Assembly: GCA_964418515.1 (NCBI GenBank)
Contig: CAYQLK010000001.1
Span: 29,625-93,624, forward strand
Length of the DNA: 64,000 nucleotides
DNA from: CAYQLK01 sp964418515
GTDB taxonomy: Bacteria > Patescibacteriota > Microgenomatia > CAYQLK01
Direction of reading: 5' to 3'
A program made the translations under genes and the position numbers. The notes beneath the pieces were generated by a model, which saw only the letters and a list, made by a program, of their open reading frames with translations, did no database searches and was not told the DNA's origin. This document shows, piece by piece, positions 1 through 8,390 of the stretch (within the stretch, counting starts at the first letter, position 1; each line of letters starts with the position of its first letter).

Positions 1-408
1 TCGATTGAAGAAAAACCCACCAAGCCAAAATCAAACTATGCTGTAACCGGCTTGTATTTTTACGACAACAATGTCGTTGAAATTGCAAAAAACATTAAAC
101 CAAGTGAGCGTGGAGAATATGAAATTACAGACGTAAATGCTTATTATCTTAAAAAGAACAAGCTCAAAGTAGCAATATTAGAACAAGGAACAGCTTGGCT
201 TGATACTGGCACCTTTGATTCAATGATGCAAGCTTCACAGTTCGTTCAAGTAATTGAACAACGACAAGGAATCAAAATTGGATGTATTGAAGAAGTTGCT
301 TTTCAAAAAGAATTCATCACCAAAGCTCAACTGATTGATTTGGCTGAACCTCTATTAAAAAGTGGATACGGAAAATATTTAATGTCTGTAGCTGAGAATA
401 GTAGTTAA
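1..408 (+). CDS. rfbA: Glucose-1-phosphate thymidylyltransferase, C-terminal part
   Basis: The frame is open from the first base, so this is the last 135 residues of a gene that starts outside the window. The family joins dTTP and glucose-1-phosphate to give dTDP-glucose in the cytoplasm, the first step to dTDP-L-rhamnose. The visible part carries family landmarks: an EEKP block at the start, the YAVTGLYFYD strand, GEYEITDVN, and the WLDTGTFDSMMQAS segment that follows the active site. The full-length family has about 290 residues. A TTG at base 52 could be mistaken for a start, but the homologous sequence clearly continues upstream of it. The next gene, 12 bases downstream, is an RmlD-like reductase, which fits a sugar-nucleotide operon. 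Confidence 0.9.
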   Translation, partial: SIEEKPTKPKSNYAVTGLYFYDNNVVEIAKNIKPSERGEYEITDVNAYYLKKNKLKVAILEQGTAWLDTGTFDSMMQASQFVQVIEQRQGIKIGCIEEVAFQKEFITKAQLIDLAEPLLKSGYGKYLMSVAENSS

Positions 409-420
409 TTTTTAAATATT

Positions 421-1335
421 ATGTCAAAAATATTATTTACCGGTTCGACGGGTCTCGTCGGAAGTAGAGTCTGTGAGCTTCTACGGAATAATCACGAAAT
501 TACTACAATCTCTAGAGATATAGGGAATGCTGATATTCAATCTGACCTAAATGATTTGTCCCATTTAAAAAAAACATTAGAGAATTTGGACTTTGAAAAT
601 ATTTTTCATTTTGCAGGGTTCACAGCTGTTGATGAAGCGGAAAATCAAAAAGGAGATATTGAAGGCCAATGTTATCAGACAAACGTGAATATGACTCAAA
701 ATATACTTAACATTGCCGCGTCTTATAACGCAAAAGTGTTTTTTATTTCCACCGATTTTGTTTTTAATGGCGAGAACGGTCCGTATTCAGAAACTGACCC
801 AACGGGTTCAAGTGATGATCTTAGTTGGTACGGTTGGACCAAAAAACTTGCTGAGGACAATATATTGAATGACTCAGATAAGCACCAAATTATTAGGATC
901 GCTTACCCGTTTAGGTCAAATTTTACAAAAGGCGATTTTGCTCGAGATATTATTTCCAAGATGGAAAATAAATCTTTATATCCACTTTTTTACGATCAAT
1001 TTCTTACACCGACTTTTATTGATAATCTTGCCGATTTTATAAACCTTAGTCTTGAACGATCTCTAAGCGGTGTCTATCATTTAGCAAATTCAGATCTTGT
1101 AACTCCTTACAGTTTTGGGCAAATAATTAATGATGTTTTTGAGTTTAATTACCCGATAGAAAAAGGATCAATTCATTCGTTTAGACAAAATTTCCCAAAC
1201 AAAGCCAAGAGGCCTGTCAAAGGGGGCTTGGTCACTAAAAAAGTTGAGTCGTTAGGTGTACCTGTTTTAACAAACGAAGAAGCAATTAAAATCTTAAAAA
1301 CACAGATTAATTCAAAATCTGCTAAAATTTCTTGA
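421..1335 (+). CDS. rfbD: dTDP-4-dehydrorhamnose reductase-like SDR (RmlD family)
   Basis: This 304-residue extended short-chain dehydrogenase probably reduces a 4-keto-6-deoxy sugar nucleotide with NAD(P)H in the cytoplasm. An N-terminal GSTGLVG dinucleotide-binding loop (about residues 8-14), a STDFVFNG strand near residue 115 and a YGWTK catalytic Tyr-x3-Lys near residue 138 are visible. The position right after rfbA argues for the last step of dTDP-L-rhamnose synthesis. However, rfbB and rfbC are not in the window and gmd follows directly. A role on the GDP-4-keto-6-deoxymannose made by Gmd (an Rmd-like activity) is therefore a real alternative. The family is firm; the substrate is inferred. 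Confidence 0.82.
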   Translation: MSKILFTGSTGLVGSRVCELLRNNHEITTISRDIGNADIQSDLNDLSHLKKTLENLDFENIFHFAGFTAVDEAENQKGDIEGQCYQTNVNMTQNILNIAASYNAKVFFISTDFVFNGENGPYSETDPTGSSDDLSWYGWTKKLAEDNILNDSDKHQIIRIAYPFRSNFTKGDFARDIISKMENKSLYPLFYDQFLTPTFIDNLADFINLSLERSLSGVYHLANSDLVTPYSFGQIINDVFEFNYPIEKGSIHSFRQNFPNKAKRPVKGGLVTKKVESLGVPVLTNEEAIKILKTQINSKSAKIS

Positions 1336-1338
1336 GGA
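1333..1338 (+). promoter_or_regulatory. Shine-Dalgarno site for gmd
   Basis: TGAGGA contains a GAGG core that ends nine bases before the ATG at 1347. It decides that ATG over an in-frame TTG at 1332, which would lie inside the end of the preceding gene. Good Shine-Dalgarno sites are scarce in this window, so this one stands out. Confidence 0.6.
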
Positions 1339-1346
1339 TAAATACT

Positions 1347-2351
1347 ATGAAAGAAACAAAATCAAAGTCCGCGCTTATTACAGGAATTACTGGTCAGGAC
1401 GGTTCATATTTGGCCGAACTACTACTAGACAAAGGATATGAGGTTTATGGAGTTGTTAGGCGGTTGTCGACCCCCAACACTGAAAGAATTGAAACAATTT
1501 TACCACAGCTACATTTAGTTGAAGGCGATCTGTATGATGAACAGTCACTAATTTCAGCAATCGATTTGAGTCAACCAGACGAAGTCTATAATTTGGCCGC
1601 TCAATCTTTTGTAAAAACTTCATGGAACCAAGCTGTTTTAACTGGCGAGTTAACAGGTATGGGTGTTACAAGAATGCTGGACGCTCTAAAACACGTTAAG
1701 CCAGACGCAAAATTTTATCAGGCTTCTTCTTCAGAAATGTTTGGGAAGGTTCAAGAAACACCTCAAACAGAAAAAACTGCATTCTATCCTCGCAGTCCCT
1801 ATGGGGTTGCCAAACTCTATGGACACTGGATGACAATTAATTATAGAGAGTCTTATGGTATGTTTGCTGTTTCAGGAATACTTTTCAACCACGAGTCGCC
1901 AAGGCGAGGTATCGAGTTTGTAACTAGAAAAGTTACTGACACTGCAGCAAGAGTTAAACTTGGACTTGTCGATAAGGTTGATTTTGGCAATCTTGATGCA
2001 GCGCGTGACTGGGGTTTTGCAGGAGACTATGTTGAAGCAATGTGGTTAATGTTACAACAAGATAAGCCAGATGATTTTGTTATTGCAACAGGAGTAACCC
2101 ATACAATCAAAGATTTTATAGTCGAAGCATTTAAACACATAGGTATTGATAATTGGCAAGCTCATATTGGTCTAGATGAAAAATTCATGCGTCCAGCAGA
2201 AGTTGATTTCCTAAAAGGTGATGCGACCAAAGCTAAAGAAAAATTAGGCTGGACGCCAAAGACCACATTTTCCGAGCTTGTAAAGATGATGGTCGATGCT
2301 GATATGGAGAAGTATCGCAAAATAGTCAAATCTGCCCAAAACGTTGAATGA
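1347..2351 (+). CDS. gmd: GDP-mannose 4,6-dehydratase
   Basis: This enzyme converts GDP-D-mannose to GDP-4-keto-6-deoxy-D-mannose, the precursor of GDP-fucose, GDP-rhamnose and GDP-perosamine. The 334 residues match the family length. Diagnostic segments are GITGQDGSYLAELL at the NADP-binding turn, SSSEMFGKVQETPQ, the RSPYGVAK catalytic Tyr-x3-Lys, LFNHESPRRG and EKFMRPAEVD near the C terminus. The start was placed at the ATG with the GAGG site. The stop overlaps the next gene by ATGA. GDP-mannose could come from the ManC-type pyrophosphorylase encoded near 37.5 kb. No dedicated reductase gene such as fcl follows, so the RmlD-like neighbour may do that step. Confidence 0.93.
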   Translation: MKETKSKSALITGITGQDGSYLAELLLDKGYEVYGVVRRLSTPNTERIETILPQLHLVEGDLYDEQSLISAIDLSQPDEVYNLAAQSFVKTSWNQAVLTGELTGMGVTRMLDALKHVKPDAKFYQASSSEMFGKVQETPQTEKTAFYPRSPYGVAKLYGHWMTINYRESYGMFAVSGILFNHESPRRGIEFVTRKVTDTAARVKLGLVDKVDFGNLDAARDWGFAGDYVEAMWLMLQQDKPDDFVIATGVTHTIKDFIVEAFKHIGIDNWQAHIGLDEKFMRPAEVDFLKGDATKAKEKLGWTPKTTFSELVKMMVDADMEKYRKIVKSAQNVE

Positions 2352-3499
2352 AAGTAGTTATTATAATTCCAACTTACAATGAGAAGGATAATATTGAGTA
2401 TATCTATTCAGAAATTACTAAATACAGTCCAAAAGATATCGATCTTAAAATTCTTTTTGTTGATGACGAGTCACCAGATGGTACCGCAGAAGTTATAAAA
2501 ACTTTACAGAAAAAAAACAAAAATATATTCCTTATTTCTGGTAAGAAAAACGGGTTGGGGGCTGCTTATGTTAGAGGGTTTGATTATGCGATTAAAGAGC
2601 TAAATGCCGAAGTCGTTTTTGAGATGGATGCTGATGGTTCTCATAAACCTCAATATGTATCCGCGATGGTATCAGCAATTAAGAATGGTGCAGATGTTGC
2701 AGTTGGTACAAGGTATATAAAAGGTGGCTCGATTCCTTCTGACTGGGGAATTCATCGTAAAATTCAATCCTCGTTAGGCAATATTGTTGCTAGAGTTATT
2801 TTGCTTGCTCCTCAGTTTCACGATATGACTACAGGATTTAGAGCAACAAAAACTGAATATCTCAAAAAAATTGATTATCACAATCTATTTTCCAATCGTT
2901 TCTCGTATAAAATTCATTTATTTTATGCCCTCTACAAAAGTGGGGCAAAAATTAAAGAAGTCCCAATTGAGTTTATTGACAGAGAAAAAGGACATTCCAA
3001 AATTCAAAAAAACGAGATAATTGATTCTCTACGAGTAGTAATTTTGGTCTCAATTAAATATCATTCAGAATTAATCAAGTTTTTAATAACAGGCGTTGTT
3101 GGTTATTTGGTCAACGCAATCACCTTATCAGTTGCAACAACTTTTTTTAGATCCGCCCACTCTGTGGACGGATTATCTGGATTAATTCCTGCAATTAAAG
3201 ATACCCCATTGTTTATGGCGACATTGCTTTCTGGTGAAATGTCGATTGTTACAATTTTTTTAATCAACAATTTTTGGACATTTAGATATCGAAAGGTTGA
3301 GGGGTCAATATTTGCCCGTTTTATTAAATTTAATATAACTGCACTTGGCTCTCCGTTAATCCAAATTTTAGTTATTAACACTCTCACTCCTTATTTTGGA
3401 ATCCACAAGCAAATTTCTTTGGCTATCGGAGTTATTTTAGGGTTGGCTTTAAACTGGATTTTGAATACAAAAGTAATCTGGCGAAAGAAATCTTCATAG
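2348..3499 (+). CDS. Polyprenyl-phosphate mannosyltransferase (DPM1-type GT2) fused to GtrA domain
   Basis: The N-terminal 230 or so residues are a GT2 domain of the dolichol-phosphate mannose synthase type: VIIPTYNEKDN at the start, FVDDESPDGT, and the metal-binding MDADGSHKP. From about residue 240 the chain becomes a GtrA-type domain with four hydrophobic segments, beginning KFLITGVVGYLVN. The family moves a sugar from a nucleotide donor to polyprenyl phosphate at the inner face of the membrane. GtrA domains are thought to help the lipid-linked sugar cross the membrane or to anchor the enzyme. The likely role here is to supply polyprenyl-P-mannose (or a related sugar) to the GT-C enzymes that follow. 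The donor sugar is inferred. Confidence 0.88.
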   Translation: MKVVIIIPTYNEKDNIEYIYSEITKYSPKDIDLKILFVDDESPDGTAEVIKTLQKKNKNIFLISGKKNGLGAAYVRGFDYAIKELNAEVVFEMDADGSHKPQYVSAMVSAIKNGADVAVGTRYIKGGSIPSDWGIHRKIQSSLGNIVARVILLAPQFHDMTTGFRATKTEYLKKIDYHNLFSNRFSYKIHLFYALYKSGAKIKEVPIEFIDREKGHSKIQKNEIIDSLRVVILVSIKYHSELIKFLITGVVGYLVNAITLSVATTFFRSAHSVDGLSGLIPAIKDTPLFMATLLSGEMSIVTIFLINNFWTFRYRKVEGSIFARFIKFNITALGSPLIQILVINTLTPYFGIHKQISLAIGVILGLALNWILNTKVIWRKKSS

Positions 3500-3513
3500 C
3501 TTAGGGTCGATAT

Positions 3514-5031
3514 ATGTTAAATAAATTATTGTCTCAATACCAGAAAAAATTTTTTTCGTATGCCAAAAATCAAAAGCTTGAATTTCTTTCCTTATTATTT
3601 TTGGTATTAATTGCGTCAATACTTAGACTCTGGAATATTGAAGGACATATGACATTTCTTGGCGATGAAGGAAGAGATGCTTTAGTGTTGTTAAATATTT
3701 TTCAAGAGGGAAGACTTACTTTATTAGGTCCATCCGCCTCAGTCGGGGGTTTTTTTCTCGGACCAGCATATTATTATCTAGTAATTCCTGGTTTTTTGCT
3801 TTTTGGGATGTCTCCAGTCGGAATGGCATTTGAGGTCGCCGTTCTTGGTTTTGCAACGGTAATTATTTTGTATTTATTAATTAAAAAATATTTAGGATTT
3901 TTGCCTGCAATTCTTGCAACTTTACTTTATTCAGTGTCTCCAGTAGTGGTTATGTTTTCAAGATCAAGCTGGAATCCTAATATTTTACCGTTTTTGTCGT
4001 TATTAATATTTGTATTTTTGTTGTTGTCAAAAGAAAAAAATAAGATAGTTTTTAGTTTTGCAGTTGGAGCTATTTTTGGTTTAGCAATTCAATCACACTA
4101 TTTAGGCTTAATACTTGCATTGCCTATCTTTATAATTACAACTATTTTTTCAATCAATAATATATCTAGATTAATAAAAATATATCTAATTACCTTCTCA
4201 GGCTTTTTATTCACATTTTCACCATACTTTTTGTTCGAATTAAGGCATGGATTTAAAAACACATCAACGATTATTGAATTTGTAACGAAACCATCCGGCG
4301 CAGTTGGCATTCGGGAATTTCAATTCGGCGATAATGCATTATCGGCAATTAGTCGTTTGTTTAGAGAAACATTATCAATAACCAATTCAGAGACCGCATT
4401 ATTTGTTGGGCTGGCTACTTTGTTACTTGCAGTAATTTCTGTAGGATTTTTTAAATCCAAAAAAATTAGCAATTTTTATTTAGTCGTTATTATTTGGGCA
4501 TTATCTGGAATTTTAGGTTTAGCATTTTATAATGGCGAGTTGTACAACTACTATTTTTCTTTTTTGTTTCCAGTGCCATTTTTATTACTTTCGCTAATCT
4601 TTTTTATCTTTAAAAACCAAAAAATTGTTTCCACAATATTAATTGTCTGTACATTTGCCCTTATTGCCTATCTTTTACCAAAGAATATTATTTTTAAACA
4701 AGAATCAAATCAGTTAAAAACAGCTAAAAGTGTCTCAAATAAAGTACTAGAGTTGGCTGGAGGTAGACAATATAATTTTGCTCTTATGGCGAGTGGTAAC
4801 ACGGATTACGCGTACCGGTTCTTTTTAGAAAAAAATAATTTCGCTCCCACACCCATCGAAAATCAAATAACCGATCAGCTAATTGTTGTATGTGAAGAAA
4901 AAGATTGTCGTTACAATCTAAGTCCAATGCCACAAATTTTATCTTTTGGTCCAAGGCAGCTTGATCAGGAGATTGACTTTATTCCTGGTCACATTAAAAT
5001 ATTCCGTCTAATTCACGAGCCTAGTAAATAA
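3514..5031 (+). CDS. GT39/ArnT-like membrane glycosyltransferase (GT-C fold)
   Basis: This is a 505-residue polytopic protein with about ten hydrophobic segments. The first long extracytoplasmic loop has the acidic pair expected of GT-C enzymes in FLGDEGRDALV (about residues 48-58), then a GPAYYYL segment like that of the PMT_2 group. GT-C enzymes take sugars from polyprenyl-phosphate donors and act on the outer face of the membrane. The C-terminal soluble tail, after the last hydrophobic segment, contains a close cysteine pair, CEEKDC. It lies between the two polyprenyl-phosphate sugar synthases, which supports donor coupling. The acceptor is unknown. Confidence 0.8.
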   Translation: MLNKLLSQYQKKFFSYAKNQKLEFLSLLFLVLIASILRLWNIEGHMTFLGDEGRDALVLLNIFQEGRLTLLGPSASVGGFFLGPAYYYLVIPGFLLFGMSPVGMAFEVAVLGFATVIILYLLIKKYLGFLPAILATLLYSVSPVVVMFSRSSWNPNILPFLSLLIFVFLLLSKEKNKIVFSFAVGAIFGLAIQSHYLGLILALPIFIITTIFSINNISRLIKIYLITFSGFLFTFSPYFLFELRHGFKNTSTIIEFVTKPSGAVGIREFQFGDNALSAISRLFRETLSITNSETALFVGLATLLLAVISVGFFKSKKISNFYLVVIIWALSGILGLAFYNGELYNYYFSFLFPVPFLLLSLIFFIFKNQKIVSTILIVCTFALIAYLLPKNIIFKQESNQLKTAKSVSNKVLELAGGRQYNFALMASGNTDYAYRFFLEKNNFAPTPIENQITDQLIVVCEEKDCRYNLSPMPQILSFGPRQLDQEIDFIPGHIKIFRLIHEPSK

Positions 5032-5056
5032 AAACGAATACAAGTAAAATTAACCT

Positions 5057-5785
5057 ATGTCAGAAATATATTTATCGGTTGTTATTCCTACATACAACGA
5101 GTCGGAAAGAATAGCGTCTTCAATAAAATCAGTTCAAGAATACTTTGATTCAAAAAAAATATCAGGTGAAATCATTGTGTCAGATGATTTTTCCAAAGAT
5201 AACACGGTACAGATTGTTCAAGACATAATCAAAAGTCAAAGTAATTTAAAAATTCTAAAATCATCAAAAAACTATTTTAAAGGATATCCGGTCAAAAAAG
5301 GGATGCTCGAAGCAAAAGGTAAATATATTATTTTTGCCGACGCAGATATGGCAACACCAATTACAGAAGCAGACAAACTTATTCAAGCAATTAACAACGG
5401 GGCTGATATTGCAATAGGTTCAAGAATACAATCAACAGGAAAAGACTTGCGGGAATCACAACCTCTGTATAGAAGAGTATTAGGAAAAATATTTACCTTC
5501 ATACGAGAATTTTTAGTTAGAGGGATTAAAGATTCACAAACTGGATTTAAAATGTTTAGCCATGATTCTGCAAAGGATCTTTTTTCAAGACAGATAATAG
5601 AAAATATCATTTTTGATGTTGAAATCTTATATATGGCAAGGAAGTTAAAATATAAAGTTGCTGAAATACCTGTTGAATGGAATTATGGTGGAGAAACAAG
5701 AATGCACGTTACTGCCAAAAACGCCATCATGACACTCGCTAGTCTTGCGAAAATTTGGCTCAAACACCACTGGATAAAAGCTTAA
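5057..5785 (+). CDS. Dolichyl-phosphate beta-glucosyltransferase-like GT2 (ALG5 type)
   Basis: This 242-residue GT2 enzyme has SVVIPTYNESERI at the N terminus, VSDDFSKDNT, the metal-binding DADMATP and IAIGSRIQ, followed by RGIKDSQTGFKMF. That combination matches the ALG5 group, which transfers glucose from UDP-glucose to polyprenyl phosphate at the cytoplasmic face. No clear membrane span is visible apart from a hydrophobic stretch near residue 155. With the GT2-GtrA fusion at 2.3 kb it would give the locus two lipid-phosphate sugar donors. A TAAAAT sequence ends six bases before the ATG and may be a promoter element, but the DNA is too AT-rich to be sure. Confidence 0.8.
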   Translation: MSEIYLSVVIPTYNESERIASSIKSVQEYFDSKKISGEIIVSDDFSKDNTVQIVQDIIKSQSNLKILKSSKNYFKGYPVKKGMLEAKGKYIIFADADMATPITEADKLIQAINNGADIAIGSRIQSTGKDLRESQPLYRRVLGKIFTFIREFLVRGIKDSQTGFKMFSHDSAKDLFSRQIIENIIFDVEILYMARKLKYKVAEIPVEWNYGGETRMHVTAKNAIMTLASLAKIWLKHHWIKA

Positions 5786-5792
5786 ACATTTT

Positions 5793-6893
5793 GTGAATCG
5801 TTCCAAATTAATATTATTGTTCATTTTTTTGGTATCAACAGTTACAACGGTTTATTCATATTCACTTACAGACCTCAACCTCACACTTTCACAAAATTCT
5901 TCTATTTTATCTTTTCAACATAGTTTACAAAATCTAGGTTTTTATCATCGTAATCTTTCAAGCATAATTTTCGTTTTACTTTTAGTTGTTTGGATTATTG
6001 TTTATTTGTTTTTAAATTCCAAAAAAAATTTAGCCGACATAAACAAAAAATCATTAATATTTGTATTAGTTTTTCCATTAATTTTTTCGTATTCTGCTTT
6101 TCTTTCTTATGACATTTTTAATTACATTTTTGATTCAAAAATAATTACTCAATACGGAAGGAATCCATATAATTTTTCAGCTCTCGACTTCCCAAACGAT
6201 CCTATGGTTCACTTTATGCGATGGACGCATAGAACGTATCCATACGGACCAATATGGCTAATTCCAGGAATAATAGTCACATTAATATCCACTAAAATAC
6301 TTATACAGATATTTTTGTTCAAAATAATTGCGATAATATCAACAATTTTTGCGAGTAAGTTATTAAATTCAAAATCAGACAATAAAAACCTCTTATTTTT
6401 ATTCAATCCGTTAATAATTACTGAGGTATTAATCGGAAACCACAATGACATTTATGTAGCCTTAGCGTTAATTATTAGTGCTGTTTATGTTGCAAATGCA
6501 AAAATCGGTTATTTATCCTTAATTATTGGTGGGCTTATTAAATACGCGAACTTTTTTATGATACCTTCATTAACTATTAAAAAATTTATCCCAAAATATT
6601 TTTCAAGTTCATTATTATTTTTAACCTTACTCTCAATTTTTATTGCCTCCATTAGAACAGAGTTTCAAATTTGGTACATAATTTGGGTCCTTCCACTTGC
6701 CTATATTTTTCCAAGGGGTCACTTTATAAGAAATTGTATTATTTTAATCAGCATACTATTACCTTTTTCCCATATTCCATATATACAATCTGGTTCGTAT
6801 GAAGGATTGTCATTCTATCTGAAATATATAATTATCATATCTAGTCTTCCTTTAAGCTTTATACTATACAAATGGCATCGAAAATTATTATGA
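5793..6893 (+). CDS. GT-C mannosyltransferase-like membrane protein (GT87/DUF2029 type)
   Basis: A GTG start gives 366 residues with about ten hydrophobic segments. The first large outer loop holds SYDIFNYIFD and YGRNPY, then YPYGPIWLIPG and, further on, a NHNDIYVALALI helix. This set is typical of the GT87/DUF2029 polyprenyl-phosphate-mannose-dependent mannosyltransferases and related archaeal proteins. It presumably adds a hexose to a lipid-linked or surface acceptor outside the membrane. It is shorter than its GT39 neighbours and lacks a C-terminal soluble domain. The exact sugar and acceptor cannot be read from sequence. Confidence 0.72.
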   Translation: MNRSKLILLFIFLVSTVTTVYSYSLTDLNLTLSQNSSILSFQHSLQNLGFYHRNLSSIIFVLLLVVWIIVYLFLNSKKNLADINKKSLIFVLVFPLIFSYSAFLSYDIFNYIFDSKIITQYGRNPYNFSALDFPNDPMVHFMRWTHRTYPYGPIWLIPGIIVTLISTKILIQIFLFKIIAIISTIFASKLLNSKSDNKNLLFLFNPLIITEVLIGNHNDIYVALALIISAVYVANAKIGYLSLIIGGLIKYANFFMIPSLTIKKFIPKYFSSSLLFLTLLSIFIASIRTEFQIWYIIWVLPLAYIFPRGHFIRNCIILISILLPFSHIPYIQSGSYEGLSFYLKYIIIISSLPLSFILYKWHRKLL

Positions 6894-8389
6894 AAATAAA
6901 TAAAGTAATTCCTCTTAATCACTTATTCATACTATTTGGGATTATCATTATCTATTTAATAATCAATATTGTTTTCATTAATAAGACTCCAATTTTTACA
7001 GATGAGGCAATCTATGTACGATGGGCTCAAATTGCGGCCAATGATGCATCTTTAAGATACATTTCGCTACTTGATGGTAAGCAGCCGTTATTTATTTGGA
7101 TAGCCATGATTCCAGTTAAGATATTAAATGACTCCTTACTGGCAGTAAGATTACTATCAGTACTTTATGGTTTAGTTTCAATCTTTGGAATATATTTTTT
7201 AGGCAGAGTTCTAAAAAATTCGCTTACAGGATTAATTGCTGCAAGCTTGTTTTTATCCAGTCCATTCTTTTTTGTATATAACCGATTAGCAATATACGAG
7301 AGTTTAATCTCAATGATAAGCGTCTATAGCGTATTATTTACCGTGCTTTTAGTAAAAAAACCAAGAGTTGACTTGTCAGTTTTATTAGGTTTCACAATCG
7401 GCCTTGGACTTTTGACTAAGTCTTCTGCAAACTTTTTTATATATTTGCTTCCGTTTAGTTTGTTACTTCAAATTAGAAACAAAATTAGTTTTAATAAAAC
7501 CACAATTTTTAAGCTGGTTGCATTATTTTTATTTTCAACCTTTATTGCTTATTCAATGTTTAATTCGCTAAGGCTTTTCCCGTTATTCAATATGATAGAT
7601 GAGAAAAATCATACCTTTATTCTCACGAACAAGGAATTTATTCAAAACCCATTCTACTTAGTTTTTGGTAATATACCAGCCTTGATTAGCTGGATGTTTC
7701 AATACTTAACCCCAATTCCATTTTTTCTATTTATTTTGTCTGCTATCTATTACGGATTCAAGCTAAACTATAAAATAATTTTCTTATTTATTTGGGTAAT
7801 GGTGCCTTTTTTTACTACTGCTTTTTTTGGAAAAATAATTTATCCAAGGTATCTACTCTATTTGGTTCCAATAATTTTTGTTGTTAGTTCGTATTTTATT
7901 GTCGAAAAAATTGAAAAAATTAAATCACTAAAATTAAAACTTTTTACAATTTCAATTATTTTAATTGGGCCAATATTGGGGATATTGTCAATTATGATTA
8001 ATCCAACAAACTCCATTGTACCTGAAAACGATAAAAATCAACTATTCAATGATTGGCCAGCAGGTGGTGGGATAGAGGAGGCTGTTGAAATTATTAACAA
8101 GGCATCTCTAACTGAAAAGGTTTTTGTCGGAACCGAAGGAACATTTGGCCTTCTACCTTATGCGTTAGAAATTGAATTGGTTAAAAATCCAAATGTTGAA
8201 ATAAGAGGATACTACCCTGTAAAAACCATACCCGTCGAAGTGTTAGAAAAATCAAAAATCCAGAAAACATTTTTTATCTATAACCTAACACAGGACGAAG
8301 AATTATTTAAAAATCAAAATATATTGGAATTGGGCAAGTATGCAAAGGGTAATTCAAATACCTATTTAAGAATTTTCGAAGTCAAATAA
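6890..8389 (+). CDS. GT39-like membrane glycosyltransferase (GT-C fold)
   Basis: This is a 499-residue polytopic protein. The first outer loop carries the acidic pair in FTDEAIYVRWAQ (about residues 36-47) and GKQPLFIWIAMIP, the usual PMT_2/GT39 layout, and the chain ends in a soluble C-terminal domain of about 110 residues. I chose the ATG at 6890 because it forms an ATGA overlap with the preceding stop, the commonest junction in this locus. An in-frame ATG 18 bases upstream is possible. Like its neighbours it should use a polyprenyl-phosphate sugar on the outer face. Confidence 0.78.
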   Translation: MKINKVIPLNHLFILFGIIIIYLIINIVFINKTPIFTDEAIYVRWAQIAANDASLRYISLLDGKQPLFIWIAMIPVKILNDSLLAVRLLSVLYGLVSIFGIYFLGRVLKNSLTGLIAASLFLSSPFFFVYNRLAIYESLISMISVYSVLFTVLLVKKPRVDLSVLLGFTIGLGLLTKSSANFFIYLLPFSLLLQIRNKISFNKTTIFKLVALFLFSTFIAYSMFNSLRLFPLFNMIDEKNHTFILTNKEFIQNPFYLVFGNIPALISWMFQYLTPIPFFLFILSAIYYGFKLNYKIIFLFIWVMVPFFTTAFFGKIIYPRYLLYLVPIIFVVSSYFIVEKIEKIKSLKLKLFTISIILIGPILGILSIMINPTNSIVPENDKNQLFNDWPAGGGIEEAVEIINKASLTEKVFVGTEGTFGLLPYALEIELVKNPNVEIRGYYPVKTIPVEVLEKSKIQKTFFIYNLTQDEELFKNQNILELGKYAKGNSNTYLRIFEVK

Positions 8390-8390
8390 C

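Noticed and set aside
2348..2351. Alternative genetic code with TGA as glycine, as in some CPR lineages
   Set aside because: TGA ends many genes exactly at conserved C termini and in ATGA junctions, so it is a stop here.
3103..3387. Minus-strand open frames across the window, for example 3103-3387, 38119-38508 and 54169-54471
   Set aside because: All lie opposite well-supported + strand genes, have no recognisable domains or initiation signals, and reflect codon bias of the sense gene.
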